From contig JAOTOM010005102.1 in assembly GCA_034440615.1 (NCBI GenBank), positions 62,001 to 126,000 of the forward strand: DNA of 64,000 nt, given 5' to 3'. Both the position numbers and the translations under genes were made by a program. Shown here piece by piece: positions 32,508 through 43,952 of the stretch. Origin of the DNA: Ashinkailepas kermadecensis (Eukaryota > Arthropoda > Thecostraca > Neolepadidae). A model generated the notes under the pieces. The model was not told the origin of the DNA. It ran no database searches and saw only the letters and a list, made by a program, of their open reading frames with translations. Position 1 is the stretch's first letter; the number at the start of each line of letters is the position of its first letter.

Positions 32508-35500
32508 AATTGTATGACGTCACCGGGGGACGGTCGAGCGTCACCGGCCGTGGCGAGGGGCTCGCCCGCGAGCGACCGCCACGACCGCACGAACCATCGA
32601 CCGCCGGACGGCGAGGATTACGCCGCCGGCGATGCCGAGTTGCCCCACGCTCGGCCGCCGGCCGCCGGGCCGCGGCTCGTCTCCGGGCACGGTATTGACG
32701 TGGAGACCTTCGTCGATAACGACGCTATTTGTGGGGGCGACGACGTCACCAGCTGGGAGCGGCCGGCTCAGCAGGAAGTGATGGCGGACGACGCGATCGA
32801 TGGCACAGCGGCAAGATCACCGAGTACCTTAGGCCCAACAGGCGCCACGCCCGACCACGCTCCCGACAGCGATCACATTGCAGTCTTCCAGAAACCACCG
32901 CCAACTATTTTTATCTTCGAGGTGGAGGAGCTCGGTGCACTGCTTCGCAGTGACGAGACCAGGTTCATCGACGTCGACGGTGACTACGCACGAGCGGCAG
33001 CGGCCGAAGCTCAGGCGGAAGCCGAGCCGGCTGTGGTCAAGACTCCAGTCGAGGAGCAGTTTTTCTTCTTGAAGCAGACCGAAGAGGAGATCAGTCTGGA
33101 GACGATCGAAGAGGAAATTGTCGAGGCCTTCGACACCTCCGGCTCACTGTCCTCCAGTTCAAGATCCAGCAACCACTCAAAGAATACCTCGCGTGACGTG
33201 GAGAGTGAGAGTCTCAAGTCTGATGAGACTGGAGCGAGTGCAGCCTACTCGGTGAATCAGTCGGCCAGCACTGAAGGAGAACCGCCTGTCGATGATTCGC
33301 CTATAGATGAGCAGAGTCTTCCCAAAGATCACCAACACGATGGCCACTCTGAAGGAACAGAGCACCGCGAGCGCAAAGAAGACGCAGAGCCCGACGGTAA
33401 GGACGCGGCAGACGACGACGACCACATTGCATCCGCAACTATCACATCCGATAGTCCAAGGGCTGACGCCGACCATGCGAACTTACACCCTGAAGCAGCT
33501 CAGCTGACATCCGGCCCACCATCGGTGCCGAGGGGTGAGGCCAGCGAGCCAGTGACGAGCGTGTCTAGCGGCGTGCAGGCCGACCGTGCGGTGGACGAGG
33601 TGTCCGGACGGCTTGAGATGAGGTCTTCGTCCGCTTTGGACCGCAAAGCGGATGGCGAAGACGGCGGAGGAGACACGGAGGCGGCGCCTCGGTCCAGTAG
33701 CCCACGGCTACCAGCGACGCACGAGACGCCCGACACGAGTGAGGCCGAAGAATGTCGCCACGTGGAGGAGACAGACCACGAGGAGCGCGGCTGGTCGGAG
33801 AAGGGCGACAGTGAGGTGGAAGTGGAAGAGCGTGTGGCAGGTGGTGTGGTCGAAACGGAGACCATCCCCGTTATGCACGCCGAAGAAGACAAGACGAGCG
33901 AACCGCCTTGGGAAAAAGTAGAATCGTTGCCGCATGAAAGTCCCATTCCGCTAACATCTATTCTGGCAGAGTTTACCGCCGAAGAATTGGATGGACCAGC
34001 TTGGGTAAACGTGGAGCAATTGCCGGAGCAGACGATAGACCCAGTGACACCCACTATGGCTGAGCTGTCAGCTGTGGAAGAAGAGGAGGAAGAACCAAAA
34101 TGGGAAGAGACGAAGATGTTGCCTAATTGGATGCCAGCAATAGTAGCGCCTGCAATAGCTGAGCTCACAGCTGAGGATCAAGAGGAGGAAGAGCCGGAAT
34201 GGGAAGCAATCGAGGCATTGGAAGAATTGGCGCCAACAATTGAAACGCCTGTAATAGGTGAACTAAGAGCTGAATATCATGAGGCTGAAGAACCAAAATT
34301 GGAACTAATTGAGGAATTGCCTAACCTGACGCCAGCTATATTAACGCCGACAATTGCTGAGCTGATGGCAGAACAACAACAGCAGGAGGAGCAAAGCTGG
34401 GAAAGCGTGGAACCGCTGACTGATTTGGCACCCATAATAGTGACGCCTGTACTAGCTGAGCTAATAGCAGCAGAGGAACAGATAGATGAACCATCTTCGG
34501 AAGGAGTTGAATCCTTGCCTTATTTGACGCCTACGATAGTGACACCTGTCTTAGCTGAAGCAACAGCACAGGAGGTGACGGTCGGTGAACCATCCTGGGA
34601 AGGAGTTGAATCCCTGCCTTACTTGTCACCTACGATAATGACACCTATCGTAGCTGAAGCAACAGCACAGGAGGTGACGGTCGGTGAACCATCCTGGGAA
34701 GGAGTTGAATCCCTGCCTTACTTGTCACCTACGATAATGACACCTATCGTAGCTGAAGCAACAGCACAGGAGGTGACGGTCGGTGAACCATCCTGGGAAG
34801 GAGTTGAATCCCTGCCTTACTTGTCACCTACGATAATGACACCTATCGTAGCTGAAGCAACAGCACAGGAGGTCACGGTCGATGAACCAGCCTGGGAAGG
34901 AGTCGAACTTCTCGTAGACTATAGCACACCTACAGTGGAGACACCTACACTGCACGAGCTGTCTGCAGTAGAAGATACGGACGAGTTGGTTTTGGAAGTG
35001 GCGGAACCATTGCTCGGATTCAGACCTACATTGATTGAATCAAAACACGACTATGTGGTGCAGGCAGCGTCGAGCATCGGAGCACATGTTGAAGAAGCCA
35101 TAACTGTGGAGCAACAGCTCGAAACCACAGCCATTCGTCCAGCTGGAGTGTCATCAGGGATAAGAGAGCCAGATGAGCTGGACGCGGGTCCTTTAGCTGA
35201 CAGTCTAGCGTATGCTCAACAAGATAGCGACGCAGAAACTAACATAGATGCAAGCGTACAGGAAGTTTCTGATGGTGATCTGGACACTTCGACCCTAGAC
35301 TCTCGAGAGACAGTGATGCGACTGGAGCAACCATATGCACCCGCCGAGAGGAAGCCGAAATCAATACCTGAGTCATCAGTGGTGATGGCAGGTGCATCCA
35401 GACGCCAAATTGATCACGAAGATAGCAGCGATAGCGAATCACATGAAGGACCACGAGAGCGACCGTCAAAGGCAAAAAGTCCAACGATTGAACTACTTCA

Positions 35501-37551
35501 CGATGTAATGGTACAAGTGGAGGGTGACGATTCCAGCGGTGCAATTGTTATACCGTTTGAAGATGCACCGACTGCAATATTGGATATTTCTCAAACGCCT
35601 TTCGTTGAGGAACGGGAGGCGCAATGGGAGGAGCACAATGCGTCAGCAACAGAAAAACTACAACGAAGAAAAACGGCACAAAGTAAAAACGGTGAGATGA
35701 AAGCGGGGTCTACCCCATACAGCACTGAGTCAAGAGCGCCAACAGCAGCTGGACTTGAGTCTGACATGCCAGAGCTTGCCATGGATAAGAATGATGCAGA
35801 TGATAAAGTAGAAAATGACACTGAAATCGAAATACCGGTGTTGGTAGTGGAAAACCATACATTCTTGAAGTATTCTCATACATCAGCCGCACGTCCTGGT
35901 TTGGGGTTGGGACTATTGAAAGGCGAAGAACTACTATCTCGCGGCACTGCGGGCAACGGAGACGAAGCGGGACATTCTGAGAACACACCTGATGGCTCTC
36001 CACATGCCCAACACACTTCTGAACTACAAGAAGATGAATATATGGTGGAGAACTTGGTGGACCAGATAGTTCGACACGGTGGTGACGTCAGAGTCCCAGA
36101 AAACCAGACTGAGGGGCCGAGTGGCCACACCACTCGGCCCCGGGACGTAGATGTTCCACCGGAGAGCCATCCATCGGAAGAGTTCTCTGAGCCCATCGTC
36201 ACGAGGCGATCGTCATATCAATGTGGGACTGAAAGACGTGATAATGAATCAGGTCCCGATCGCACTGGTGATCTGGGCATCTCTAGCATTGGCAATGCAG
36301 CTGATGCGCATGAAAACCCAGAGGATGTTCACCCGGGCGATCGTCTTGCAGCACTGCTGCTCGCCGAGGTTGCCGACCACCTGGCAGTTCCAAGCCCTCA
36401 CGACTCGTTCGAAGTCAGCGATGACCCAGGGGAAATGTTCTACAGCTTTGACACCGAAGACGAGTCAGCTGTGGAGACGCTGCAGCTGCGCCAGACATTT
36501 TCTGAGACGGTATGCGTGTCGCAAGAGACGACTGACTTCACGGAAGTGAACATCACTCCAGTGGGGCATGTCAGAAGGGATGAAAGTGAGGATTCGGACA
36601 CCGATGATGACACCCCTCGCATATCCATTGTTGTCCAGCAGTCCACGGCCGCTTCATCACGCTCCGATACTGATTCGTCAGCAACATCAGAACCACGCCG
36701 TGAAGCGCCCGACACCGAAGAGCATCACGTGGAGCGCGCCGAAACGCGGGCCCCAGCACACGATCCACACACCACACGCGGACAGCCAGCTGCGATTCTA
36801 AACCCAGAAAACGAAAGCAGCCAGGCTGACCGAGGACAAGACAACGCAGATACCGGATCACACCCACGGGCCAGCACCGAGCCCCAAAAGCAGCCGTCGG
36901 GAAAAGAGGAGCCGAAACCACCCAACGCGGAGCGCCCACCACTAACCGTGCACTACGCCGAGTCGCCCCCGCCGCCGTGCGAGGCGAGTTGCCTCGAAGA
37001 CACCGGTCGGCTGACCAACTTCTGCGAGCTGTCTCAGACGAGGGCGCTGGTCCTCAACGCGCCACAGGTGGGCACCATCCCGGACGACTCGAAGACGGAG
37101 GAGTGGCAGCCAGTGTCGGCCACCGTGTTCCACCCGGTGCAGATGCGTGACGTGCAACGGCGCACCTCGCTCTCCGCTCTGGACGGCCCGCTGTCGCCGC
37201 GCGAAACGGTGCCCACGTCGCCTGTGTCGCGGCCGCTGCGAGAGCGCACGCCCACGCTCACCGACATCCAGGAGATGGACGGCGACAGTCAGGAGGAGCC
37301 GTCGCCGCCGGCCGCGCGCCACGACGTCGCCTCCCTCACCGGGTACAGCCGCCACATCGACGACGAAGACGACTGGCCGCCGCCGGCGACGCCGACCGAC
37401 GAAGGCGAACCTGCCGCCGACCACAAGGCGGAGATGTGGCAGGAGTTTGTGGAGCTGCGCCGCAGGTCTGCCGACGGCGACGTTGGGCCGGCGCGGCCGG
37501 CACTGGCCGACTCCAGCGACATCATGTACCTGTACATAGAGTCGGCGGCGG
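28390..37551 (+). CDS. Giant exon, part 1: long disordered tail protein
   Basis: An open frame of about 3,050 codons with no stop, across both GC-rich and AT-richer stretches, so it is surely coding. Either it is a tail exon spliced from 24,827 (phase fits), or it starts at ATG 28,401 (GTG-ATGG context, in-frame stop at 28,371). Residues counted from 28,401: a Trp/Arg-rich block (about 128-193), a basic RKRRRD cluster (about 229-240), three 11-residue repeats EDDLRFVSAGS (488-520), a more ordered-looking block 812-948 (RSRSLPELCAPP), a second at about 1,020-1,110 (RIVTYEVVEEVNVFVLTAGE), 14-15-residue repeats (1,129-1,228), and about eleven 33-residue repeats (1,836-2,210). The rest is acidic, Ser/Pro-rich and low complexity. 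No enzyme domain, FHA, PX or START domain was recognised. A kinesin tail is my preferred reading; a separate gene is possible. Confidence 0.8.
31785..32090 (+). repeat. Coding 14-15-residue repeats (EPPSLExWQPD)
   Basis: Seven to eight tandem units of the form SEPPSLEAWQPDETS within the giant frame. Trp and Pro positions are kept while linkers vary. The nucleotide copies have diverged but stay in frame. Confidence 0.88.
33897..35030 (+). repeat. Coding 33-residue repeats (PxWExVExLPxLxPTIxTP)
   Basis: Eleven or so tandem units of 32-33 residues. The consensus is PSWEGVESLPYLSPTIMTPI followed by VAEATAQEVTVGE. Copies 8-10 (starting 34,590, 34,689 and 34,788) are nearly identical at the DNA level with 99-bp spacing, while the outer copies share only the pattern. 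This shows an old repeat with recent local expansion. Confidence 0.93.
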
Positions 37552-37552
37552 G
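37550..37552 (+). other. Apparent single-base frameshift in the giant frame
   Basis: The frame that has been open since 28,390 continues after 37,552 as low-quality Ala/Arg/His sequence, while the +1 frame from 37,552 gives DGSNSALSDVGLSAAVP and a long sensible protein. Removing one G from GGG at 37,550-37,552 restores ESAADGSNSALSDVG. There is no GT-AG pair that explains it as an intron. A consensus error or a real disabling mutation are both possible. Confidence 0.75.
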
Positions 37553-39450
37553 ACGGCAGCAACTCGGCGCTCTCGGACGTGGGGCTGAGCGCGGCCGTGC
37601 CGCGCGACCAGCACCACGAGCTGGCGGTCATGCTCGAACGCACCACGTCCATGGACAGCGTGCGGCCGGCGCGGCGGCGGCGCACGACGCTGCCGCGCAG
37701 CAGCAGCGCCGACGGTCTGGCACCGCTCGACATCACCAACATCATCGCCATGGGCCGGCTGCACCTGGACGACTCCGGCGAGACGTCGCCCGACCGCCAC
37801 CTGGCCGGGCGCGGCCGCGCCAGCAAGAAGTGCGTCTCGTGGAACGACCTGCACGGCTCCGGCGAGCTGGAGGTCGTGCTGCGCTCGCCCGACGACGAGA
37901 CGGCCGGCACGTGCAGGCCGGCGTCGGCGCAGGCGACGCTGCGGTGCGTCGGCTCGGAGCCGACGAGCGAGGCGAGCAGCGACAGCGGCTCTGACGAGGC
38001 CGACTTCATCGTGGCCGGGGTGGGGCGCCACAGGCAGCCGCTGCCGGCCAACTTCGGCCTGACCATGCCGGCCGATGTGCGGCGCAGGGTTGGCAAGCAC
38101 GCCGCGCCCGACCAGCGCGCCAATGCCGGCCTGGAAGCCGCCGACTGGCACCTGACCGACTCCGGGCGAGCACCGCCACGCTGGTCGCATCGCCTCACCG
38201 ACGCCGCCACGCAGACGGCGCGCGACGCGTCTTCGCAGACCGACCTGAACGCCAACGACACCGCTGGCTCGCAGGACGACTATTCTCACCTCAGTGCTCA
38301 CCAGTATCGCTCTTCCCAGCCTCCCAGCTATGGCATCCACTCTCGACGATCCACCCACCAGTACGACCCGTACGATGTACATCAGGCCTACGACTTCCGA
38401 CAAGCCAGTCGCAACTACGATACAAGTTCTTCGTTCGACACCTACAACATGCGCGCTCCGACTCGCTCGCGGGACGAGCACCACCATCCTCCCAGCTACG
38501 GCACGCGCTCCTTCGCGCACGCTTACGATCCGTTCGGCACCACCAGCTCAGATTACCGAGCCGACCCACCTCGCTACTCCGAATCCAGCGTGCGCGCCGA
38601 GGCGCTGGAGCGCCAAATCCGCGCCGAGATCGACACGCTCCGACTGGAGCGCGAGCGCACCCGCCTCCGCTGGGGCCAGGACTACGACCGGCGACATCGG
38701 CTCCAGCAGGTCGAAGAGAGCCTGCAGAAGAGCCTGCAGCAGATGCGGTGTCTGCTGGAGCGGCGGCGCGGCCGGGTGCGCGCGGTACTCGACACGCTGC
38801 CGCCGTACCAGCCGATCGGCCGGCAGGCGACCGCCCCCTCCGCGCTGCCCGACTGGCGCCTGGCGGCCGCCGACGCCGGCCACGACCGGCACGTCATCCC
38901 AACCGACGCGTACGACGTGACGTCGGGCGCGGCGGTGCCGTCGCACGACCACGTCGGCTCGGCGCGACAGCCGGAGTGGCTTCCTCGGGCTGTGAACGTC
39001 CCGGCGTCGGGCGTCACGCACATCCTCCGCCAGGAGATCCACATGCCGTGCTGCAGCCACTACCACAAGCCGAGTCAGCCGCGCACGGCGCAGCGCATGG
39101 CGCCGTCCCAGTACCGCCAGCACCTGGCCAATATCCGGCGCAGCATCGTGGGCCCGCCGGCCGCCGGGCACCACCATCCGCCGGCCGGCAGCGGCGGCGC
39201 GCACCTGACCCGCCGAGGCGACCCCTGGACGTCGGGCGGCCCGCTGACACGGTCCGGAGCCCGACCTGACCCGACCCACCGTTTGGCGGCAGGAGGTGAG
39301 CATCACGCACGCCGGCTCCGCCTGCAACCTCGGCCACCGACCGCACGGCAGCGACCGCTACGCGTCCGCGGAACTGGGCAGGACCAGGCACGCGTCGTAG
39401 CAGCTGCTGTCACTGGAGGTGGCAGCGGCGACCGGAAGTTACCGCAGTGA
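37552..39450 (+). CDS. Giant exon, part 2: C-terminal region with coiled coil
   Basis: About 632 codons continuing the tail after the frameshift. It holds KKCVSW (37,825-37,842), which fits the RVxF-type PP1-docking pattern, and ATQTARDASSQTD (about 38,207-38,245), with TQT/SQT motifs like those that bind dynein light chain LC8. Next comes a Tyr/Ser/His-rich low-complexity stretch (38,280-38,580), then a heptad-like charged coiled coil (EALERQIRAEIDTLRLERER and on, 38,596-38,790). Near the end are CCSHYHKP (about 39,050) and QYRQHLANIRRSIVG. The stop of this frame is 39,448-39,450. From about 39,281 the next frame encodes a less biased WRQEVSITHAGSACNLGHRP, ending at TAG 39,398-39,400, so the true C-terminus may shift frame. 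A donor-like GGAG|GTGAGC also lies at 39,296. Motif functions are inference. Confidence 0.75.
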   Translation, partial: DGSNSALSDVGLSAAVPRDQHHELAVMLERTTSMDSVRPARRRRTTLPRSSSADGLAPLDITNIIAMGRLHLDDSGETSPDRHLAGRGRASKKCVSWNDLHGSGELEVVLRSPDDETAGTCRPASAQATLRCVGSEPTSEASSDSGSDEADFIVAGVGRHRQPLPANFGLTMPADVRRRVGKHAAPDQRANAGLEAADWHLTDSGRAPPRWSHRLTDAATQTARDASSQTDLNANDTAGSQDDYSHLSAHQYRSSQPPSYGIHSRRSTHQYDPYDVHQAYDFRQASRNYDTSSSFDTYNMRAPTRSRDEHHHPPSYGTRSFAHAYDPFGTTSSDYRADPPRYSESSVRAEALERQIRAEIDTLRLERERTRLRWGQDYDRRHRLQQVEESLQKSLQQMRCLLERRRGRVRAVLDTLPPYQPIGRQATAPSALPDWRLAAADAGHDRHVIPTDAYDVTSGAAVPSHDHVGSARQPEWLPRAVNVPASGVTHILRQEIHMPCCSHYHKPSQPRTAQRMAPSQYRQHLANIRRSIVGPPAAGHHHPPAGSGGAHLTRRGDPWTSGGPLTRSGARPDPTHRLAAGGEHHARRLRLQPRPPTARQRPLRVRGTGQDQARVVAAAVTGGGSGDRKLPQ

Positions 39451-40583
39451 CCGGCAGTGGCAAGTGGTCACTGAACGACAGTGCCAATTGGCCATTGAAC
39501 GATAGTTTGTGTGTTGGTGGTGGCGAACGGTGCTATAAGAAAACGTTCCGTCTTGCTTTAATGGTTTGTTAGCATTTGTTAAGAGTCCGAATATTTTTGT
39601 CTAGTTTTACTTCGTTGCGTTTACTTTTTACGAGCGGCGTCAATTTGTATCAAGACGAAGAATTTTGTTGGTTATTCTTAGGCTGTACGAATACTCTTAT
39701 GTGTCCAACAACTAACTCTGTCATTAATACTTGTTTATCAATATGCGTGTTCCTCCAAGCAGTTCCACTGTTTATTATCGCCTCTTGCTTCGGTGCGCTC
39801 GCTGTAAATGCCATATATAATCCTTTTGTCTCCGAACAGGCAGCATTGACTGGGCTTTATTGGTCATAACAGTCATATAATGATTGAGCCAAGCCGTGAG
39901 CAGCTTTGTTACCTCAGCTAAAACCTGCCGAAGGAGCTCGATGTACGATCAATTTGATACCGGAAATGAAGCGTTTCACAGGGTGTGACGTCACTGACAC
40001 AGTTATATGATACTCACTTGTGTCCTCGAGAAAACGCGCGGTCATTTGACGGAATGGTTTATTGCCGTTATTCAAACGTGTTGTTGCGTGTGTATGACTA
40101 ACTGGATATATTTTAGGTATTGAGTACATATGTGAAAACAGCTGTCTGTTTTCCTCAGAGATGGCGAGCGAGTGCGATGGGCACAAGCCTAGTTGAGTAC
40201 ACGCAGAGATAGTCGGCCTCAGTAGCAGCACATAGGGCTGGTCTGGAGGTAGAAACAAGGGTGTAAGTTTCTGAAGATTATTGTAAGGGCACATTCTACA
40301 TAGGCAATGCGCGGGTCCAAATAGATTGGGGGGAGGGGCGTACCACATAAGGTCCCATGCTAAAAGTCGAATTATTGAGAGGACAAAGCTAACATGTGGA
40401 GGGGGTGGAGTCAAGGCCCCCTCCAAAAGCATACAAAGCTACACCCCTGGGCAGAGATCGCGAGGTGCACCCTCGTACAGGCGTTCCAGTAGCACGCTCG
40501 TTCAGCACAACACACGCTTCCGTGGTATAAACGCACACTTCACGCTACGCCCGACGAGAATGCTGCACTCAGCTTAACGCCAT
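39451..40583 (+). other. Probable 3' UTR and downstream spacer
   Basis: AT-richer, no gene recognised. I found no AATAAA soon after the stop. At 40,425 the segment AAAGCTACACCCCTGGGC resembles the termini of repeats elsewhere in the window. Confidence 0.4.
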
Positions 40584-40828
40584 CCTTCATAAGAGGTGGG
40601 TGACGAGGAGCCACATTATACTCTTCTCGACTTACTACGACACCGGTCGACCCTGCCCTCATACTTCATAAGAGATGGGTGACGAGGAGCCACATTATAC
40701 TCTTCTCGACTCACCACGACACACGACACCGGTTGGCACTGATCCCATCCTTCATAAGAGATGGATGAGGAGGAGCCACATCTTGCTCTTCTCGACTCAC
40801 TACGACACCGGTCAGCACTGCTCATTTT
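40584..40828. repeat. About 80-86-bp tandem repeat, 3 copies
   Basis: Three copies beginning CTTCATAAGAGATGGGTGAC, at about 40,585, 40,664 and 40,750. Each contains GAGGAGCCACATTATACTCT and CGACACCGGT. Confidence 0.9.
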
Positions 40829-41340
40829 TCGCTAAGCGTCAGACGCAATGTGAATGCGGACATCGGGGGATCTCCAGTAAAGATATAAAACAGGTAGGTT
40901 ACTGATGCCATTCAAGATCTGAAATATGCGCCCGCGACAAGCGCGCCCGGATGCTCACTAGTATGTACGCGAAGAATATAGCTACAATTTATGAGACTGT
41001 CTCCATAAAATATGATGCGCAATGCATTTATCAAAGTTAGCTTGCTTTCAGACGACAATTTCATCGCCACTTACAGTGATATATTGCGTATATTGTTACT
41101 TTACGTATTGTTTTCTGGAACTATTTTCCACCATAGACGGCAGGCCGCCGGACGGCGGCGACGCCCGTGGCCCGCGGCTCGTCTCCGACCTCCCGCCATT
41201 CATAATATGGTGGGGCGCGGAACCATACCCTGAATGTTAGTGGTCCCCAAGGCCAAAGCTACATTACAGCGTAGTTCTTCGATTTGTGGACATTCATCGT
41301 CTGTTGTGTTGATAATGCGGCAAAGAATTAAAAATTCGTG
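40829..41340. other. Unannotated spacer
   Basis: No gene seen. A short GC-rich patch at 41,140-41,200 lies in otherwise AT-rich sequence. Confidence 0.4.
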
Positions 41341-42205
41341 CATAGATCACTGATGGCCTTATTTTTTGGGGTCTAAATCCTGAACATAATATTTCATGAT
41401 TGCAACTGAGCTTAACGTTCAACGAGTTCATGGTATTATAGCACAGTGCTGAGACTTTGTAAATTCCTCACCCGCTTATCTGATATTGCGGCAAACAAGT
41501 ATAAATTCGTGGATTCGGAACCCACGACTCGGACCGCCTCCAGGGTCGCTAGTTATCGATTATAAAATCAAATTGTACCCTTTTTTTGTAAAAGCACCTT
41601 ACTGGGGAAATCAACTTCCGATGTTTTCCTTTACATGTATCGTATTCCGGAGGTCCTTGCGCGAGAATTGGTATCGGCATTTTGGTGTTGAAAGTAGCAC
41701 GTCGTCAATCCACTGATGTTGCAAATCGCAATGACGACATCGTTTTGGGGGTCCAAATCCCGAACCGAATTTTTGAACAAGATGATCGCAACTAAGCTTA
41801 ACGTTCGCCAAATTCATGACATCATAACGCAGTGCTGCGACCTTTTGAGAATCGTGGCCCGCTTTCTTGATATTGCGGCAAGCAATTATAAATGGGGGGA
41901 TTGATCAATGACGGCATTGCTTTAGGGGGTCCAAATCCCGAACCGAATTTTTCAACAAAATGACCGCAACTGGGCTCAATGGTCGCCGAATTCATGATAT
42001 CATAAGGCAGTGCTGCGACTTTTTTTTAGATCCATGACCCATTTTCTTGTTATCGCGGCAAACAATTACCAATTCTTGAATGGATCAATGACGGCATTCT
42101 TTTGAGGGTCCAAATTCCGAAGCTAATTTTTCAACAAAATGATCGTAACTAAGCTTAACGTTCGCCGAATTCATGGCATTACAACGCAGTGCTGCGACTT
42201 TTTAC
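41341..42205. repeat. About 175-bp degenerate tandem repeat
   Basis: Four to five diverged copies. Each has AAGCTTAACGTTCGCCGAAT, ATAACGCAGTGCTGCGACTT, TTGATATTGCGGCAAACAAT and a GGGTCCAAATCCCGAACCGA segment. Spacing between the better copies is about 172-182 bp. Confidence 0.85.
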
Positions 42206-42359
42206 ATTTATTGCATGGTTTATTGGTATTTTTGAAATTATGACAGTCTGGCCCCTCTGCCTATGGTTTGCCCGCCGGCCGATTGGCGGCGCCAGTTTCG
42301 CCGCCCGACGGCCGGCGACTAATGTCCGCGCTTGACGCGTAACGTCGTTGCCATGACTT

Positions 42360-42770
42360 TCAATCAATATCTTGTACAAACAAAAGATCGGTCATATCAA
42401 CAACAAGAAGCAAGTCGTAAAAAGAGCGGTAAGAATGGCATTGATCATTCCAGGGATATGAAGTCGCTCGATCTGTATCCAAATTGGTTCTGAAAAGAAC
42501 AGTTCGTCTGGTCCCTTTTACATTGTGGCGAGATACACATTTACCGTGGACTGAGTTTGCCTGCAAATTTAAATGACATGCCAACTGTGCAGTGTGTATC
42601 TGAATGGAGTTTACAGTGGTGGGTAAGGGAGCTCGCCGCTCAAAACCATCTGGGCTTCTGTACGGAGTACATCTGTAACATCCAGCTAGCACCAGTTCAT
42701 CTGCAACATCGACAACACTACTACTGCTACTGGAGGTGTTCGGCTCTGGAGGGTCAATGACAAAGCCGCT
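42360..42770 (-). mobile_element. Fragment of the foldback-type element core
   Basis: This stretch resembles 50,740-50,960, the core of the large inverted-repeat element at 48.3-52.1 kb. Shared segments include CAAACAAAAGATC, AACAACAA and GAAAAGAACAG. No coding frame survives. Confidence 0.65.
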
Positions 42771-42814
42771 ACGTGCGGTGTTTGTGTCAACCGATGTGTC
42801 ACACTCTCGGAAAA

Positions 42815-43295
42815 CACCTGGCACTACCTGACAACACCTGACACTACCTGACAACACCTGACACTACCTGACAACACCTGACACTTCCTGACACTACCCT
42901 ACAATACCTGACAACACCCAACACTATATAACAACACCTGGCACTATCTGACAACACATGACACTACCTGACAACGCCTGACACTATCTGACAACACCTG
43001 ACACTACCTGACACCTGACACTTCCTGACAATACCTGACACTACTTGATAACACCTGACACTATCTGACACTACGTGACACTACCTGACAGCACCTGACA
43101 CTATCTGACAACACCTGACGCTACCTGACATCTGACACTACCTGATACTACCTGACAGCACCTGACACTATCTGACACTATCTGACAGCACCTGACACTA
43201 CCTGACATCTGACACTACCTGACATCTGACACTACCTGACATCTGACACTACCTGACATCTGACACTACCTGAAATTACCTGACATCGCCATGTC
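42815..43295. repeat. CTGACACTAC minisatellite
   Basis: About 480 bp of 9-11-bp modules (CTGACACTAC, CTGACAACAC, CTGACATCTG) in mixed order. It separates two fragments of the foldback-type core (42,360-42,770 and 43,380-43,560). Confidence 0.93.
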
Positions 43296-43379
43296 GCTCG
43301 TCAGCCAACCGAAAGGAACGATTTAATCCTTAGAAGGACGCCTGCTCCGCGGACTTCATTGAATTACTGAAGCCGAGCT

Positions 43380-43560
43380 GAAACGGCTCATTTTGTACTT
43401 CGTCAAGCGGAAAGTCTCCTGGCGAATAAGTCGCCACTTGACGGTGAAGTGCAAGACGTCTATCGATCTGAATTGTCCAGGATACGGGGCATCGGTCGTA
43501 CTGCGGGGCGGCGATATATCGCAGCATCAGGTGGCTAAGGCAGTGCAAAATATTTATCAG
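43380..43560 (-). mobile_element. Second fragment of the foldback-type core
   Basis: In reverse complement it matches about 50,450-50,515: TGATATATCGC, AGTATGACCGAT and ATCCTGGACGATT appear in the same order with substitutions. Confidence 0.65.
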
Positions 43561-43879
43561 TGAGTGAGTCTTCCCATTTTCTCGTTCGAGGGGATCGTTA
43601 AATATTTGCTCTCCGTGGTAAAGAAAGACAGGCATCCATAAAAAGCTCCTTCAGCTAGGCGAATGCCGGCCGCCAATGGCAACTGCTATCGATTGCAGAC
43701 TCCATTGCCCTGCCAGTGTAAAACGCAAATGGCTGCACATGCCCGAGAAGGGATAAAGTTCAACCATGCGAGAGACAATTTCTGAAAGATCAGAGAGAGG
43801 GACATACCAATTACTCGTGCCTTGGCTAGAGGCGCACTCAGGCCTGCTGGTCAAGTACGACCTGAACATGTGGAAACCG

Positions 43880-43952
43880 ATCCGTGCATTCCGTCTGACA
43901 TTCCGTCGGACATTCCGTCTGACATTGCGTCTGACATTGCGTCTGACGTGCC
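43880..43952. repeat. 12-bp tandem repeat CATTCCGTCTGA
   Basis: Five copies of a 12-bp unit (ATTCCGTCTGAC / ATTGCGTCTGAC). The flanks to 44,580 hold no recognised gene. Confidence 0.85.
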
